Source of the DNA: Candidatus Rokuibacteriota bacterium
GTDB taxonomy: Bacteria; Methylomirabilota; Methylomirabilia; Rokubacteriales; CSP1-6
NCBI GenBank assembly: GCA_003220535.1
Contig: QHSU01000092.1
Span: 1-51,177, forward strand
Length of the DNA stretch: 51,177 bases
Reading direction: 5' to 3'
The notes under the pieces were generated by a model. That model searched no databases. It worked only from the letters and a program-made list of their open reading frames with translations, and was not told the DNA's origin. The stretch's first letter is position 1, and each line of letters opens with the position of its first letter. A program made the position numbers and the translations under genes. This document shows positions 7,632 through 15,585 of the stretch, piece by piece.

Positions 7632-8504
7632 ATGAGACTCGGCGTGGTGTTTCCCCAGACGGAGATCGGCTCGGACCCTGTGGTGATCCGCGACTACGCC
7701 CAGGCCGCCGAGAGTGCCGGCTACGATCACCTGCTCGTCTTCGACCACGTGCTGGGCGGCAAGCTGGAGCGCTTCGACAAGCTCGGTCGCCGCCCGCCCT
7801 ACACCGACGAGAGCCCCTTCCACGAAGTCTTCGTTCTGTTCGGCTACCTCGGGGCCTGCACTCAGCGCCTCGAGCTGGTCACCGGCATCGTCATCCTGCC
7901 CCAGCGCCAGACTGCGCTGGTGGCCAAGCAGGCCGCGGCGGTGGACGTCCTCACCGGCGGGCGCCTGCGACTCGGCGTGGGCATCGGCTGGAACCATGTC
8001 GAGTACGAGGCCCTGAACGAGGACTTCCACACGCGTGGACGCCGCGTCAGCGAGCAGATCACCGTGATGCGGAAGCTCTGGACCGAGCCGGTGGTGACCT
8101 TCAAAGGCCAGTATCATCACCTCGACCGGGCCGGCATCAACCCTCTGCCCGTCCAGCGCCCCATCCCGGTGTGGATGGGCGGCATGGCCGAGCCCGTGCT
8201 CAAGCGGGTGGCCCAGATCTCCGACGGCTGGTTCCCCCAGTTTCAGCCCGGTGACGAGGCGAGCCACACGCTCGATCGCGTACGCGCGTACGTGAAGGAG
8301 GCGGGCCGCCCGCTCTCGGCCGTGGGGATCGAGGGACGCTTCCCCTATGGGATCGGCGGCCCGACCGAGTGGGCGAAACGGGCCCGGGAGTGGCGCGACC
8401 TCGGTGCCACCCATCTCTCGGTGAACACGATGGGCGCAGGCCTCTCCCCGCGCGGCCACATCGACGCGATCCTGAAAATGAAGCCGGCGCTCGACGGCAT
8501 CTAG
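7632..8504 (+). CDS. LLM-class F420-dependent oxidoreductase
   Basis: 290 residues, the whole length being one luciferase-like TIM barrel. Motifs: MRLGVVFPQTEIGSD at strand 1, AESAGYDHLLVFDHVLG (about 29-45), TGIVILPQRQTALVAKQAAA (about 84-103), DVLTGGRLRLGVGIGWNHVE and IPVWMGG. These match the family that binds F420 or FMN and oxidises alcohols or reduces unsaturated substrates. RBS GAGGAGGAAG at 7614-7623 precedes the ATG. It is followed by a perfect 8-bp hairpin at 8528. The substrate cannot be predicted; the cofactor F420 is the family's usual one but not proven here. Confidence 0.85.
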   Translation: MRLGVVFPQTEIGSDPVVIRDYAQAAESAGYDHLLVFDHVLGGKLERFDKLGRRPPYTDESPFHEVFVLFGYLGACTQRLELVTGIVILPQRQTALVAKQAAAVDVLTGGRLRLGVGIGWNHVEYEALNEDFHTRGRRVSEQITVMRKLWTEPVVTFKGQYHHLDRAGINPLPVQRPIPVWMGGMAEPVLKRVAQISDGWFPQFQPGDEASHTLDRVRAYVKEAGRPLSAVGIEGRFPYGIGGPTEWAKRAREWRDLGATHLSVNTMGAGLSPRGHIDAILKMKPALDGI

Positions 8505-8527
8505 GAAGCTTGAGGAGGGACGCTACG

Positions 8528-8560
8528 CCGGGGCTGCGACGATCCTAAGACGAGCCCCGG
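8528..8560. terminator. Hairpin after the F420-type oxidoreductase gene
   Basis: CCGGGGCT (8528-8535) and AGCCCCGG (8553-8560) pair perfectly over 8 bp around a 17-base loop, 24 bases past the stop. No U-tract follows on the plus strand, so it is a weak or factor-dependent terminator, or simply an mRNA end-stabilising stem. Confidence 0.35.
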
Positions 8561-8635
8561 AAAATCCTACACGATTTCCACGCGCGGTGGATTAGGCGCG
8601 AGACCACCTCACCGCGGTACCATCGTCGGGCATCC

Positions 8636-9886
8636 ATGCGCACGCTGCTCTTCCTCGCCCCGGGCCACTTCCACGCCGCCCTGACCCTGCGCGTGCCGCA
8701 GGCGCGCGTGGCCGACGAGGTGTTCGTCTACGCGCGCGAGGGCGCCGAGCTGCGCGACTTCCTCGCCCTCGTTGAGCGCTTCAACCGGCGCTCCCCGCAC
8801 CCCACGCGCTGGCGTCCCGTCGTGACGACGTCCGACGACCCGCTCGGGCAGCTCGTCGACGAGCGGCGCGGCGACGTGGTGGTCCTCGCGGGCAAGAACG
8901 GGGGCAAGGCGCGCACCATACGACGGCTGCACGAATCAGGCCTCCACGTGCTCGCCGACAAGCCGTGGCTCGTGGAGCCGGCCGACCTCGAGCACGTGCG
9001 GGCGAGCCTCGAGGACTGGCCGCTGGCCGCGGAGATCATGACGGGGCGTCACGACCTGGCGGCCGGACTGGTCAAGAGGCTCGTCGGTGCCCCCGAGCTC
9101 TTTGGCGCCTTCCGCGCCGACGGGCCGGCCATCGAGCAGGAGAGCGTGCATCAATTGGAGAAGCTCGTGGATGGCGCCCCACTCAGACGTCCCTGGTGGT
9201 TCTTCGACGTGCGCGTGCAAGGGAGCGGTCCGGTCGACATTCCCACCCACGTCGTGGACCAGGCGCAGTGGCTCGTGGACGGCGACGCCGCGGCGCCGGC
9301 GCTCCTCTCGGCCCGCGCGTGGCCGACGCGAGTGCCCGCGGAGGCGTTCCGGCGGATCACCGGAGAGGCGGGGTTCCCGCGGGAGCTCGACCCCTTCGTC
9401 GACGGCGACGCGCTGAGCTATCGATGCAACGCCGAGCTCGTGTACCGGATCGGTCGCGTCACCGCGAGCGCCGCGACGCGCTGGAACCTCTCGCCGTTGC
9501 CGGGTGAGGGAGACGCCTCCCACAGCGTCGCTCACGGAACTCGCGCCGACATCCGCCTGGAGCAGAGCGCCCGCACGGGCCACCGCCGCAGAGTGTTCCT
9601 CGAGTCCCGCACCGATGCCGCCGGGGTCGCGCGCGCGCTGCGCGACACAGTCACGGCGTGGCAGGCGGAGCTGCCCGGCGTCGAGGTCGTGCCCACCGGC
9701 CCGGATACGTACGAGGTGACCGTGCCGCCCCGTCTCGACGGGGGCCACGAGACACACTTCGCCCGGGTCCTCGACGAGTTCCTGAGAATCGTGGACGATC
9801 ACCGCTGGCCCGCCGCGCTCGCCGAGCGCACGCTGGCCAAGTACACGCTGCTCGCCGAGGCCGCGGCCAAGACGGGGGAACCCTGA
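8636..9886 (+). CDS. Gfo/Idh-like oxidoreductase with Oxidoreduct_C domain
   Basis: 416 residues. The N-terminal half has a Rossmann-like fold: LFLAPGHFHAALTLRVPQ at strand 1, GDVVVLAGKNG (about 80-90) and LHVLADKPWLVEP (about 103-115), the last corresponding to the EKP motif of Gfo/Idh dehydrogenases. The C-terminal half, with WWFFDVRVQGSGPVDIPTHV and VDQAQWLVDG (about 180-215), fits the 'putative oxidoreductase C-terminal' domain. Members are NAD(P)-dependent sugar-type dehydrogenases by family inference. Nothing else in the immediate neighbourhood indicates a sugar substrate. ATG 8636 lacks a strong ribosome site but begins right at the first beta strand. Confidence 0.7.
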   Translation: MRTLLFLAPGHFHAALTLRVPQARVADEVFVYAREGAELRDFLALVERFNRRSPHPTRWRPVVTTSDDPLGQLVDERRGDVVVLAGKNGGKARTIRRLHESGLHVLADKPWLVEPADLEHVRASLEDWPLAAEIMTGRHDLAAGLVKRLVGAPELFGAFRADGPAIEQESVHQLEKLVDGAPLRRPWWFFDVRVQGSGPVDIPTHVVDQAQWLVDGDAAAPALLSARAWPTRVPAEAFRRITGEAGFPRELDPFVDGDALSYRCNAELVYRIGRVTASAATRWNLSPLPGEGDASHSVAHGTRADIRLEQSARTGHRRRVFLESRTDAAGVARALRDTVTAWQAELPGVEVVPTGPDTYEVTVPPRLDGGHETHFARVLDEFLRIVDDHRWPAALAERTLAKYTLLAEAAAKTGEP

Positions 9887-9964
9887 CCGACCCAGCCCGA
9901 GACCGAGCCCTTCACGAAGTCGCTGGAGCGGATGAACCAAACACGGGATTCAGCGGGTAGTGTC
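9887..9964. other. Short spacer with no recognised feature
   Basis: About 80 bases between the oxidoreductase and a convergent small broken gene; nothing recognised. Confidence 0.3.
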
Positions 9965-10184
9965 TCAGTCTGATCCCGACCAAGTCGGCCAAGTCGGAAT
10001 CGGGGGGAACGCTTTGAGGGCCTCGCGATAGGCACCCCAGAGCCACGTGTTGTTCCCCATGCCCGGTCCTATCAGACCACCCGTATGGCCAATTTGCTTG
10101 ATGGCTACGCCCGAATCCGAGCAGGTACTCGTGTCCGTCGTTGCCCTCGATGAGAATGCCCTTCACCTTTCCCTGACCCTTCAT
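9965..10184 (-). pseudogene. Small unknown protein, broken by one extra base
   Basis: ATG 10184 follows GGGAGG (good ribosome site) and encodes MKGQGKVKGILIEGNDGHEY LLGFG. Near 10110-10112 a CCC run (GGG on the coding strand) appears to carry one base too many; removing it joins this frame to VAIKQIGHTGGLIGPGMGNN then TWLWGAYREALKAFPPIPTW and a stop at 9965-9967, giving 72 residues. The coding bias of both halves and the clean join suggest a genuine small gene. I do not recognise the family. The 70-base gap upstream separates it from a NIPSNAP remnant on the same strand. Confidence 0.5.
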
Positions 10185-10254
10185 GGCAACCTCCCGCCGT
10201 CCGAGCAGTTCATCCACGAGTGACGGCACCTTCGCTCTCCAAGGACTCAGCCCT

Positions 10255-10490
10255 TCAGGGATGCGGTCCCCACGGGGCCGCGGTCAGCAGCTTGACCTCC
10301 TGGGAAGCGAGCAACGGACGGAATTTCACGGCAAAGCCTTCGACGAAATCTTTGTCAGCAAATAACCCATCAACTTCTTGTCCTGGCCGCCCTTCTGGAG
10401 CGCCGGGTAGCCGAACTCCGTATACAGCTTGACTGCCTCGGCCATCTTGCCGACGTGAAGCGTGTAGGTCCGCATCTCATAAACTGTCAT
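10255..10490 (-). pseudogene. NIPSNAP family protein with internal deletion
   Basis: ATG 10490 follows CGGAGGATCGCC. The first 43 codons (MTVYEMRTYTLHVGKMAEAV ... GQDKKLMGYL) are a typical NIPSNAP N-terminus. The frame then jumps to DKDFVEGFAVKFRPLLASQE followed by VKLLTAAPWGPHP and a stop at 10255-10257, the family's usual C-terminus. About 30 residues between (normally the LVHLWxFxDxxDR strand) are missing, and the join is out of frame. Full-length members have 100-110 residues in a dimeric alpha/beta barrel fold. Function of the intact family in bacteria is unclear. The gene is divergent from the alcohol dehydrogenase. Confidence 0.7.
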
Positions 10491-10614
10491 GGCGATCCTC
10501 CGGAGTTCTCATTGGTGTATCGTTCAACGAGTTGGGTCTGGACAGTTCGACCGGCGGCAAGAGGGTAGTTCCGCAGCCGAGGGCGGTCAAGGAATTCGAG
10601 GACCGGAGGAAGCC

Positions 10615-11667
10615 ATGAAAGGCGTCGTGTTTCTCGGAGATCGAAAGCTAGAGCTCAGAGAGTTTCCCGATCCGACACCAGGTCCCAGAGACGTGATCCT
10701 CGAGATCAAGGCCTCGGGCATGTGCGGTAGCGACCTGCACAACTATCGCGCGCCGGCCAATCCGGGCGGGGCGGTGACCGGCGGCATCAGGCGGCAGGCC
10801 GGTATGATCGCCGGCCACGAGCCCTGCGGTGTCGTCGCAGCGGTGGGCGCCGGGGTCACCGAGAAGGAGGCCCGGGTCGGCCAGCGGGTGATGGACCACC
10901 ACTATGACGGCTGCGGCAACTGCAAGCATTGCCGGGCGGGCTGGACGCAGATGTGCCTCGAGGGCACGGTGGTCTACGGCTCGGGCGGGCACGGCGGACA
11001 CGCCAAGTATATGAAGGTGCCGGTGTCGACGCTGGTACCGCTGCCGGACTCGCTCTCCTTCGTGACCGGCGCGGCGATCTCCTGCGGCACCGGCACGGCC
11101 TGGGGCGCACTGAAGCGGGTCAATCTGCAGGGCGGCGAGACGATCGCCATCTTCGGCCAGGGCCCGGTGGGTTTGTCGGCGACGCAGCTGGCCGTCGTCA
11201 TGGGCGCACGCGTCATCGCCATCGACGTCGCGCCCGAGCGGCGTAAGCTCGCCCAGGCGTTCGGCGCGCACGAGGTGATCGACGGCAAGTCAGGCGACAT
11301 GGTGGCGGCGATCCGCAGCCTGACGCATGGCGAGGGCGCGCACAAGACGCTGGACGCCTCCTCGGCACCCGAAGCCCGCGCTGCGGCAGTGCGCGCGGTG
11401 CGCTCGTGGGGCACGGCCTGCTTCGTTGGCGAGCGCGGTCAGGTGACGCTGGACGTGAGCCCGGATCTGTTGCGCCGGCAGGTGACGCTGGTGGGGTCCT
11501 GGACGTTCTCGAAGCAGGGTCAGGCGGAGTGTGCCGAGTTCGTCGCCGACCGGAATGTGGACGTGGAGAAGCTCTTCACGCACCGCTGGAGGCTCGAGCA
11601 AGCGGAGGAAGCCTACAAGCTCTTCGACACGCAGACGACAGGCAAGGCCGTCATCCTGCCGTCCTGA
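10615..11667 (+). CDS. Zinc-dependent alcohol dehydrogenase (MDR family)
   Basis: 350 residues. Catalytic zinc ligands are visible as Cys37 (GMCGSDLH) and His68-Glu69 (GHEPCG); the structural zinc site is C100-x2-C103-x2-C106-x7-C114 (CGNCKHCRAGWTQMC). The Rossmann glycine motif is GQGPVGLSATQLA (about 180). This is a threonine/sorbitol-dehydrogenase-like medium-chain dehydrogenase that oxidises a secondary alcohol or polyol with NAD(P) in the cytoplasm. ATG 10615 is preferred because CGGAGGA lies just upstream; the frame is open further but without a ribosome site. Its 3' end overlaps the convergent regulator by 17 bases. Confidence 0.85.
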   Translation: MKGVVFLGDRKLELREFPDPTPGPRDVILEIKASGMCGSDLHNYRAPANPGGAVTGGIRRQAGMIAGHEPCGVVAAVGAGVTEKEARVGQRVMDHHYDGCGNCKHCRAGWTQMCLEGTVVYGSGGHGGHAKYMKVPVSTLVPLPDSLSFVTGAAISCGTGTAWGALKRVNLQGGETIAIFGQGPVGLSATQLAVVMGARVIAIDVAPERRKLAQAFGAHEVIDGKSGDMVAAIRSLTHGEGAHKTLDASSAPEARAAAVRAVRSWGTACFVGERGQVTLDVSPDLLRRQVTLVGSWTFSKQGQAECAEFVADRNVDVEKLFTHRWRLEQAEEAYKLFDTQTTGKAVILPS

Positions 11668-12376
11668 GCGGGGCGCGAGTCTCCAGAAGATCCGCGACCC
11701 CTAGCTCCGCCAGCTTCTTCCGTCCGCCCGCGGTGACAGTCAGCGCTCGGCTGTCCGGGATGCGCGTGATCCAGCTGCGCTCGAGAAAGGCCTGCGCGAG
11801 GCCCGCGCCCACGGCGCCGGAGATGTGCGGCCGGCGCTCGGTCCAGTCGATACAGGAGCGGCAGTACCGCCGCTTCGCGCCGCGTGCTCGCTCGAGATCG
11901 ACGCCGAGACCGGTGAGGAATCGCGCGCCGGCCTCCGTCAGCTCGCCGCCGCCTTCGACGAGCACGACGTAGTCACGGCGCAGCATCATGTCGCACAGCG
12001 AGACCCCGAGACGGCCAGCCATGTGGTCGTAGCACATGCGCGCATCCCGCAGGGCGGGCTCGACGCGATGGCCGGGCGGCCAGCCCTTCGGGGGCGCCGC
12101 CGCCACCGTCATCAGTCCTTCGATCGCGCGCGCGACCTCTGCGGACTTGAGCCGGTAGTAGTGACACCGGCCCTGCTTCTCCATCACCAGCAGCTCGCCG
12201 GCGACGAGCCGGGACAGGTGGCTGCTCGCCGTCGGCGCCGTCACGCCGGCGAAGTAGGCCAGCTCCTTGCCGGTGAGCGCGCAGCCGCCGAGCAGCGCGG
12301 TCAGAATCCGCGTCCGTGCCGGCTCGCCGAGTAGCCCCGCCACTTCCGCCAGCATGTCAGTGTCACCCACACCCAC
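11651..12376 (-). CDS. ArsR-type winged-helix regulator with long C-terminal domain
   Basis: 241 residues. The N-terminal 90 residues form a winged helix: LLGEPARTRILTALLGG, ELAYFAGVTAPTASSHLSRL (recognition helix, about 38-57) and the wing KQGRCHYYRLKS. The C-terminal ~150 residues, with YDHMAGRLGVSLCDMML (about 116-132) and RRYCRSCIDWTERRPHISG (about 168-186), are the extension typical of a larger ArsR subgroup; YDHLAGxLG is its hallmark. The CRSC pair could bind metal or be redox active. Start may be GTG 12376 or ATG 12355; neither has a strong ribosome site. Convergent with the dehydrogenase; target unknown. Confidence 0.8.
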   Translation of the reverse strand: MGVGDTDMLAEVAGLLGEPARTRILTALLGGCALTGKELAYFAGVTAPTASSHLSRLVAGELLVMEKQGRCHYYRLKSAEVARAIEGLMTVAAAPPKGWPPGHRVEPALRDARMCYDHMAGRLGVSLCDMMLRRDYVVLVEGGGELTEAGARFLTGLGVDLERARGAKRRYCRSCIDWTERRPHISGAVGAGLAQAFLERSWITRIPDSRALTVTAGGRKKLAELGVADLLETRAPLRTAG

Positions 12377-12527
12377 ACACTAGGCCGGAGTCCGCCAACG
12401 GGCAAGGGGAGACGGTTCGATCCGCACCGAAGCGATTCTCAGGAAGGGCGCGCGGTGCGACGCGATACTGCGTCGTGTGAGTCACGTCACGATAGAAGCT
12501 CATATCTCAACCGAGAGGAGGACGGCA

Positions 12528-12836
12528 ATGATCACGCTCTGCATTCGCTACACGCTCGACACGAGCAAGCTCGCCGACTTCGAGGTCTATGCGCGAAGCG
12601 TCGCCGCGCCGATCGAACGCTGCGGCGGCAAGGTGGTCGGCTACTACGCCCCGACGAAGTTCGCCGGCCCCACCAACAGCGCGCTCTCGCTCATCGACTT
12701 CCCAAGCCTCGCGGCCTATGAGCGGTATCGTGAGGCGCTGGCTGCCGATCCGGAGCACGTTGAAGTGGCGCGCCGGGCCGGGCAGGCCGGCGTCATTCTC
12801 GTCGAGGACCGATCCTTCCTGCAGCGCGTGTCGTAG
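12528..12836 (+). CDS. NIPSNAP family protein
   Basis: 102 residues: ITLCIRYTLDTSKLADFEVY at the N-terminus, VVGYYAPTKFAGPTNSALSL and FPSLAAYERYREALAADPEH, then a C-terminal VEDRSFLQRV. This is the NIPSNAP fold, a small ferredoxin-like dimeric barrel. ATG 12528 follows GAGAGGAGGACGG. It is divergent from the ArsR-type regulator across about 150 bases, so that regulator could control it. Role unknown. Confidence 0.8.
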   Translation: MITLCIRYTLDTSKLADFEVYARSVAAPIERCGGKVVGYYAPTKFAGPTNSALSLIDFPSLAAYERYREALAADPEHVEVARRAGQAGVILVEDRSFLQRVS

Positions 12837-12889
12837 GGAGAACCCCTTTTCGTTTGCCCAGCTACTGGCCGCGGTCGGCGCCGTTAGGC

Positions 12890-13498
12890 CTACGGCCCGG
12901 CCGTGGCCGCCGGTTCACCGAGCGAGAGCATCAGGCGATTGGCCCAGTTGAAGAAGGCCGCGGCGTGGATGACGTCGGCGATCGCCAGATCGTCGAGCCC
13001 CGAGCGACGCAGGCGGTCGACGTGCTCCGGCCCGAACGCGCTCGGCGTCGCGGTCAGCGCCACCGAGGCCTCTACGATGGCATTCCAGCGTTCTCCGAGA
13101 TCGGCGGTGACGCCGGCGTCGAGCAAGCGCTGAACGTCGGCCTCGCGCTTCGAGTAGGTCGCGGCGTGGCGCGCGTGCACCGAGGCACAGTAGAGGCACC
13201 CATTGAAGCGGGACGTCGTGGCGGCGGCCAGCTCGCGCTCAGCCCGCGGCAGCCCGGCATCGGGGTTGTAGAAGATGTCCTTGTCGGTTCGCGTCCTGGC
13301 CTCCAGCGCGTCCGGGTCGCGGGCGAGGAGGCGGAAGTACGGCGATTTCACGCGCGCGGCGTCCACGAGACTCGCCAGGTGGCGCTGGGTCATCGCATCG
13401 ACGGCGAGCGGCTCGAGCCAGGGGAGCCAGTCGAGCTGGGCCCGGGTGAAGGCGGTCGGAACCGTGTGTTCCGGGGGCACCAGAACGGTATCAGTCAT
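12890..13498 (-). CDS. Alkylhydroperoxidase-domain protein (Avi_7169-like)
   Basis: 202 residues. The AhpD/CMD active site is FNGCLYCASVHARHA, with Cys101-x2-Cys104 and His108, the pattern used for peroxidase relay or decarboxylase-like chemistry. Sequence and the partner upstream match the paired families named after Agrobacterium vitis Avi_7169 and Avi_7170. It lies 14 bases downstream of the Avi_7170-like gene and behind a KPN_01858-type luciferase-like monooxygenase, the known neighbourhood. Inferred role: protects against or removes peroxide generated by the flavin monooxygenase. Cytoplasmic; no signal peptide. Confidence 0.8.
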   Translation of the reverse strand: MTDTVLVPPEHTVPTAFTRAQLDWLPWLEPLAVDAMTQRHLASLVDAARVKSPYFRLLARDPDALEARTRTDKDIFYNPDAGLPRAERELAAATTSRFNGCLYCASVHARHAATYSKREADVQRLLDAGVTADLGERWNAIVEASVALTATPSAFGPEHVDRLRRSGLDDLAIADVIHAAAFFNWANRLMLSLGEPAATAGP

Positions 13499-13512
13499 GT
13501 CGACCTCGCCCG

Positions 13513-14121
13513 TCAGGGACGGCCGGCCAGGATGCGCAATCCAGTGACCACCCGGATCTGGAAGGACAGGAATGCGACGATCTGGGAGAGCGTCACGATA
13601 TCGGTCGTGGACCAGCCGGCGTCCAGCAGCGCTTGCAGCGCTGCCGGCGCGGCGTCGCGCGGGTGGAAGACGAGCATGTGCACGTGCTCGAATGCCGCGG
13701 CGAGGCGCGGACCGAGCGTTCGGCGGGTCGCTGCTCCCACGCGATAGCTCAAACCGGCAGTATCTTCGCGGCTCAGCGGCCCCGCCGGATAGCTGCCATA
13801 GGGACCGTGGGTCTTGGCCTCCTTGCTGACCGCGTCGACCGCCTCTTTCAGCGCCGCCGAGGCACCGCTCTCGGCGAGGCGCGCGGCATAGCTGGCCGCA
13901 ATCGCCGTGGCGCCATGCAGGCCGGCGACGAATCCGCCCACGGCGAATCGCTCCTGTGCGGTGACATTGCCCGGTGCCTCCGGCGCGAACAACGCGCGGT
14001 ACGTCGCCTGCGCGTGAGCGCGCGCCTCCGGTCTCCGCGCGCGGATCGCATCCAGGGGAGATCCCGGCCTGATCCCGACCAGCGCATCGATGACGTCGGC
14101 GTCTGTTCCCGACATCTTCAT
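13513..14121 (-). CDS. CMD-domain protein (Avi_7170-like)
   Basis: 202 residues. It has the carboxymuconolactone-decarboxylase-like helical fold: TAQERFAVGGFVAGLHGATA (about 54-73) and a C-terminal LLDAGWSTTDIVTLSQIVAF LSFQIRVVTGLRI. The catalytic CxxC of the CMD/AhpD family is absent, as in this subgroup, so it may be a non-catalytic partner of the downstream Avi_7169-like protein. Order monooxygenase, Avi_7170-like, Avi_7169-like on one strand with short gaps suggests one transcript. Confidence 0.75.
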   Translation of the reverse strand: MKMSGTDADVIDALVGIRPGSPLDAIRARRPEARAHAQATYRALFAPEAPGNVTAQERFAVGGFVAGLHGATAIAASYAARLAESGASAALKEAVDAVSKEAKTHGPYGSYPAGPLSREDTAGLSYRVGAATRRTLGPRLAAAFEHVHMLVFHPRDAAPAALQALLDAGWSTTDIVTLSQIVAFLSFQIRVVTGLRILAGRP

Positions 14122-14268
14122 CGTCCTCGATTTATAGGCGCGCCTCGGCCGGCGGGGCCAATTCGTCTCGCTCGCCTCGGGCCTGGGGGCCCCAGCCCGC
14201 GGCCGGCCCTGCGGCTCGCACAGCGGCCCCGCGACGGCCTGCAGCGCGCACGACCATTGGCTCAGTGG

Positions 14269-15309
14269 TCACGCGACACGCCGGACTCCCGCCGCATGCC
14301 GTCCCCAGCCGAGCGCGGGCGCCACCACCTCGGCGACCAGCTCGATCGATCTGAGGATGAATGGATGCGGCGGATCGATCGAATGCACCTGCACAGCGAG
14401 ATCCGTCGACCGGGCAAGCGTGCTGTCCGTCTTGAGCGAGGCGATCACGTTGTCAGGCGTGCCGAGATGAACATCCATGGCGGTGATCATCGCGTCTAGC
14501 CCCGATCCGTCTCCGGCCGCGCGGCCCAACCTGGCCAGGCGCGCGCGATGCCGCCCCAGCCCGACTTCGGCGAGACGCAGGGCTTCCTCGTTGTCGTCGG
14601 CAACGAACACGGTGCGCGACGCGAGGATGCGCGGCTCGCGGCCCTCGGGCAGCGCCTCCATGTAGGCGTCGATCATCGGGTTCTGGATCTCGGGCAGCGA
14701 CAGGTCGGGAGCGTTGGCTGGTCGGGGCTGCGTGCGCGACAGCATGAGGCCGTCCCCCGCTGCGCCAGCGCGCCTGGCTCCATCGACCGTGAACGTCGCC
14801 TGCCAGACGCGCTCGACGAGGCTCGGATTCGCCGGATACAGCTGATCCCCTCCTCCGGGCAGCGGCCGACCCGCCCAGGCGTCGCGCAATACTTGAAGGT
14901 GCCCGGTGAGCAGCGTCGCGCGCTCGGCACTGTTCTGGCCGAACGCCGAATATGACGAAAGGTTGCCGCCGCCTCCGACGCCCACTTCCAGACGGCCGCC
15001 ACACATCAGGTCGAGCACTGCGGAGTCCTCGGCCACCCGGATCGGCAGCTCCAGCGGCAGGGTCACGATCGCGGTCCCGAGGCGGATCCGCGATGTCTGG
15101 GCGGCGACCTGGGCCAGGAAGACGAACGGCGCGGGAAGGCCGCCCTCGTCCTCATGGAAATGGTGCTGGGCGATCCAGGCCGAATCGAAGCCGAACCGTT
15201 CGGCGTGGATGATCTGCGCGGTCGCGAGCCGATACCGCTCGGTGGGGTCCGCCTGATCGAGCAGGCGCGTGAAGAAACCCAGGCGTTTCGGCAGCGTCGC
15301 TATCGTCAT
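14269..15309 (-). CDS. FMN-dependent luciferase-like monooxygenase (KPN_01858-like)
   Basis: About 346 residues from ATG 15309 (MTIATLPKRLGFFTRLLD), which begins where the family does; a longer ATG at 15390 is possible, and neither has a clear ribosome site. Motifs: ERYRLATAQIIHAERFGFDS, AWIAQHHFHEDEGGLPAPFV, SRIRLGTAIVTLPLELPIRV and MCGGRLEVGVGGG. This is a flavin-dependent TIM-barrel monooxygenase of the bacterial luciferase superfamily. It needs a flavin reductase, which is not adjacent. It heads a three-gene set with two CMD/AhpD-like proteins. Substrate unknown. Confidence 0.8.
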   Translation of the reverse strand: MTIATLPKRLGFFTRLLDQADPTERYRLATAQIIHAERFGFDSAWIAQHHFHEDEGGLPAPFVFLAQVAAQTSRIRLGTAIVTLPLELPIRVAEDSAVLDLMCGGRLEVGVGGGGNLSSYSAFGQNSAERATLLTGHLQVLRDAWAGRPLPGGGDQLYPANPSLVERVWQATFTVDGARRAGAAGDGLMLSRTQPRPANAPDLSLPEIQNPMIDAYMEALPEGREPRILASRTVFVADDNEEALRLAEVGLGRHRARLARLGRAAGDGSGLDAMITAMDVHLGTPDNVIASLKTDSTLARSTDLAVQVHSIDPPHPFILRSIELVAEVVAPALGWGRHAAGVRRVA

Positions 15310-15585
15310 CTGCCGGCTATTATGCATCAGCGAGACCGCGTCCGAGATTTGGTGGACTGCCAAGCGCATCGTCTTTTTCCGAGCCGCCATCCGGAGGTCG
15401 TTCTCGCTGAGGATGTCGTCGCCCGAGGATTCAGGAGGCCGATGCTACCTATTGTCTCCCCCAGTGCGGTTGAGCCATTGCCGTGCTAACTCGCCGCGCG
15501 CTAGACTCCGGTCACCGTAGTGACATGCACTGACTGAAGCGGCCGGGAGGCGGGCAGGCAACCGCAACGCCAAGGGGATACCGCC

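Noticed and set aside
12410..12440. GGTTCGATCC resembling a tRNA T-loop
   Set aside because: No matching T-stem, acceptor stem or anticodon arm around it.
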